From Pseudomonas deceptionensis (GTDB lineage Bacteria > Pseudomonadota > Gammaproteobacteria > Pseudomonadales > Pseudomonadaceae), in contig NZ_FNUD01000002.1 in NCBI RefSeq assembly GCF_900106095.1, positions 3,183,501 to 3,247,500 of the forward strand: a stretch of DNA of 64,000 nt. Reading direction: 5' to 3'. The notes under the pieces were generated by a model. It was not told where the DNA came from and made no database searches. It saw only the letters and a program-made list of their open reading frames with translations. The position numbers and the translations under genes are program-made. This document shows, piece after piece, positions 61,649 to 64,000 of the stretch (the stretch's first letter is position 1; each line of letters begins with the position of its first letter).

Positions 61649-64000
61649 ATGACCTGGACTTTCATGATGACAACTCTTTCCTTGCCCCCTGTGTCCGTGA
61701 GCGAGCTGGCGGTTATCGAACGCTCTGCAGCGTTTGGTAATCTGCTGGCAGAAAACAAACATGAGGATTATATAGCATCCTTGTTACCGTACTGGTTTGT
61801 GACGGCGCCGGCTTATTTGCGTCAAGCCTTGCGCGACAGTATGAAACACGCCCGTGAAGCACAATTGGTCGTGTCGGAAATATTGGCAAAAATCACCCCG
61901 ATTGAGCAGTTTGCCGAGCCGTTACTGGTGCAGGAACTGGCCGCCCACGGTCATTCGGATGTTAATCCTAAAACCAGCGGCATCAAGGAAGTTCATCTGT
62001 TGAGCAATATCGTGATCTTCATTGCCAATCAGCAATTGAGGTTGGTCGACTCACTGATCCGGCAGTTGCTTCCCGAGGTGCTGGTGCCGCAGTCACTGGA
62101 GCTCAATTTGGTGGCCAGTATTAACCGGCACAGCCTGTTGCAAGCGGCGATGCAAAACTTTCAACTGTCTCAGACCCAGGCCGCAGGCTTTGCTTCAGGC
62201 TCCACGATTTACGCGGTCAGAGGTAATCAGCAACTACCCCATACCGGACTTACGCCGGAAAAGTTTGCTGAAGTTTGCCGCGAGTTAAATCTGGGCTCGC
62301 AGTACCAGTCGCATCTGGACAGGGTGTTTTCACCCCTCAATGAGCAATGGCCAGTGGATGACCCACGTTCTGAAACCTACAGAATTAAAGCGGCGTTCAG
62401 TATGAACAAACGCCAGGAGTTCGCCTCGGCATTGCACATCGCTTATATGAAGTCTGAAGTAACGCCCCTGAATTACGCACTCATGATTAATTTGCTGATA
62501 TCGCCTGTCAACCGGTCAGATATTATTAATCCGGTACACAGCACGTTTGAAATTCTTGGCTTTGAAGTGCCCGGGATAATAATATTTTGGCCGGAACGAG
62601 AACCGGTACAACAGCGCCAATCGTGTGTTGTGTATTTGCCGGATGGGCCGCAACGATCATTTTACCAATTCGAGACGTTTGAACAGTTTAAGGTTCAACT
62701 GTGGGAATGGTTAAAGGCTTCGCTCTTTTGCGACTATTTCGTGCAGCGGGTCCCGCTGCGTCATCGCGCCGAATTTATCCGACGCACCAATATCAAACAG
62801 ATGACCTGGGACTCGCTCTTGCTGCGGCGCCCGCCCATCATTAATGAACCTGAACTGTTGAGGCAGACCGGGCACAAGCCGCAGTCGGGCGATCCGTTCG
62901 AAGTGGCGTGGCTATTGCACTTGGCACAGATAAAAGACGACGCCCGACAATTAGTAGTGCCCACGGAGGATGAAGACACCCGAAGCCGTCTGGAGCGCCA
63001 GGCCATGTACCTGAATGCAGGGATAAGTTTACTGGGATTGGCGCTGGGGTTTGTTCCGGTTTTGGGTCAGATCCTGCTGGCAAGCAGTGTGCTGCAGTTA
63101 GGTGTTGAAGTGTATGAGGGCATAAAAGCCTGGCAACACAACGACCGCGCCGCAGCCCTTGAGCATCTGTTTGATATCGTGCAAAACATTGCCTTGTTCG
63201 CTAGTACCGGGGCTGCCGCCAGAGCGCTGCAGCCCGAGCCGGTGGTTGATGCCCTGCTGCCGGTCAAGTTGGTAAAGGGGCATAGCCGCTTGTGCAAGCC
63301 GGACCTTGCACCTTATGAGTTCAAGCATGTCTCTCTTGCGGGCCTGGTCCCTGATGAACAAGGGCTGTACAGGGTCGACAATCAGTCCTTTATCAAGTTG
63401 GAGGGCCGGGTGTTTGAGGTCAGCATCGAGTCGGACAAGGGCCGCTGTCATCTGCGGCATCCCACAGATCCCGATGCTTACACGCCCCGCATGTTTCATA
63501 ACGAACGCGGGATGTGGGTTTGCGAGTGGGACAATCTGCTGCACGGCTCTGCGCTGCAACTGTTCCGCCGCCTTGGACACCAGGCCGAAGCAATCACGGA
63601 TGCTGGCGTTGATCAGGTGCTGGCGGCATCCAACACATCCGTGGCGGTGTTGCGCCGATTGCTGATGGATAACCTGCCGCCGCCGCCTTTGCTGCTCGAC
63701 AGTCTCAAGCGTGTGCGCCTGAGTGAAAGGATCGAGACCTTTATTACGCACATGAAGCAGGGTAATACCGGAACGGTTGAACAGGCGGACTTGCAGCTGG
63801 AACTATTGACCCGCTTGCCGGGATGGCCACAAGAAAAGGTGTTGCGTGTTGTTGATGCAGAGGGTGTGAATTACAAGGAATACGGGGTTGAGCTGGCGTC
63901 GCTGCACTCCAGGCTGCAACTGGCGCAAGGGCAAATCAACAACGGGGATTTGCTCAAGGTCACCCTTGAGGGTTTGTCATCGCAGCAGATCGAGGTGCTG
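61649..64000 (+). CDS. N-terminal part of a giant DUF6543/dermonecrotic-toxin-domain protein
   Basis: One frame is open without a stop from ATG 61649 to the window end, at least 784 residues; in-frame ATGs at 61664 and 61667 are alternative starts. The translation contains YWFVTAPAYLRQALRDSMKH, ALMINLLISPVNRSDIINPV, a hydrophobic pair of helices ISLLGLALGFVPVLGQILLA near residue 460, and DNLPPPPLLLDSLKRVRLSE. This pattern is typical of very large Pseudomonas proteins with a dermonecrotic-toxin (DUF6543) N-terminus, often ending in leucine-rich repeats and a NEL ubiquitin-ligase domain. The C-terminus lies outside, so the effector domain is unknown. Confidence 0.8.
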   Translation, partial: MTWTFMMTTLSLPPVSVSELAVIERSAAFGNLLAENKHEDYIASLLPYWFVTAPAYLRQALRDSMKHAREAQLVVSEILAKITPIEQFAEPLLVQELAAHGHSDVNPKTSGIKEVHLLSNIVIFIANQQLRLVDSLIRQLLPEVLVPQSLELNLVASINRHSLLQAAMQNFQLSQTQAAGFASGSTIYAVRGNQQLPHTGLTPEKFAEVCRELNLGSQYQSHLDRVFSPLNEQWPVDDPRSETYRIKAAFSMNKRQEFASALHIAYMKSEVTPLNYALMINLLISPVNRSDIINPVHSTFEILGFEVPGIIIFWPEREPVQQRQSCVVYLPDGPQRSFYQFETFEQFKVQLWEWLKASLFCDYFVQRVPLRHRAEFIRRTNIKQMTWDSLLLRRPPIINEPELLRQTGHKPQSGDPFEVAWLLHLAQIKDDARQLVVPTEDEDTRSRLERQAMYLNAGISLLGLALGFVPVLGQILLASSVLQLGVEVYEGIKAWQHNDRAAALEHLFDIVQNIALFASTGAAARALQPEPVVDALLPVKLVKGHSRLCKPDLAPYEFKHVSLAGLVPDEQGLYRVDNQSFIKLEGRVFEVSIESDKGRCHLRHPTDPDAYTPRMFHNERGMWVCEWDNLLHGSALQLFRRLGHQAEAITDAGVDQVLAASNTSVAVLRRLLMDNLPPPPLLLDSLKRVRLSERIETFITHMKQGNTGTVEQADLQLELLTRLPGWPQEKVLRVVDAEGVNYKEYGVELASLHSRLQLAQGQINNGDLLKVTLEGLSSQQIEVL

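Overview
The window is chromosomal DNA of a fluorescent-type Pseudomonas (P. fluorescens/P. putida group). The evidence is high GC with Pseudomonas codon use, many REP/REPIN elements of the types common in that group, and right-hand housekeeping neighbours (SCP2 protein, histidine phosphatase, SohB, a very large dermonecrotic-toxin-domain protein). There are no rRNA, tRNA or CRISPR features.

Bases 1-47945 are a near-complete steroid (probably bile-salt-type) catabolic island. It encodes ring A/B attack (Δ1-dehydrogenase 7080, Δ4-dehydrogenase 8822, KshB-type reductase 10570), the 9,10-seco pathway (HsaA 5834, HsaB 1313, HsaC 43347, HsaD 29805, start of HsaE at 1) and C/D-ring (HIP) degradation (FadD3-type ligase 11621, IpdA/IpdB/EchA20/IpdC 44250-47945, SDR 14703). 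It also holds a side-chain module in the ChsH2-ACAD-ChsH1-Ltp2-ACAD order (15543-20423), a second acyl-CoA dehydrogenase pair, three CoA ligases, a second thiolase/DUF35 pair, DUF1329 and DUF1302 envelope proteins and an MFS transporter. A 7α-hydroxysteroid-dehydrogenase-like SDR, a BaiE/SnoaL-like protein, an unusual OYE reductase and a Tat-exported amidase point to hydroxylated, possibly conjugated bile salts rather than cholesterol. KshA and HsaF/HsaG are not in the window; HsaF/G may lie to the left of HsaE.

Eight copies of a 16-bp interrupted palindrome, TAGTCY-N4-GGACGA or close variants, lie 55-90 bp upstream of the first gene of essentially every transcription unit of this island. I see none at the fimbrial or housekeeping genes. 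They look like the operator of one undescribed regulator of the whole island. No stand-alone regulator gene is present here. The reductase HsaB carries a fused MarR-like domain. Two tandem REPIN arrays (3.5 x 157 bp and 4 x 170 bp) sit in the island, one of them inside a divergent promoter.

An accessory patch (26199-27563) interrupts the island. It holds an antitoxin whose RelE/HigB-type toxin has an internal deletion, a VOC protein and a REPIN. Bases 48363-55542 are a chaperone/usher fimbrial locus with two intact DUF1120 subunits and a decayed third one, interrupted by a decayed IS5-family transposase and an SDR remnant. Bases 55800-61431 are ordinary chromosomal genes. An unbroken reading frame from about 61649 to the window end is the N-terminal part of a giant DUF6543-type putative toxin/effector.
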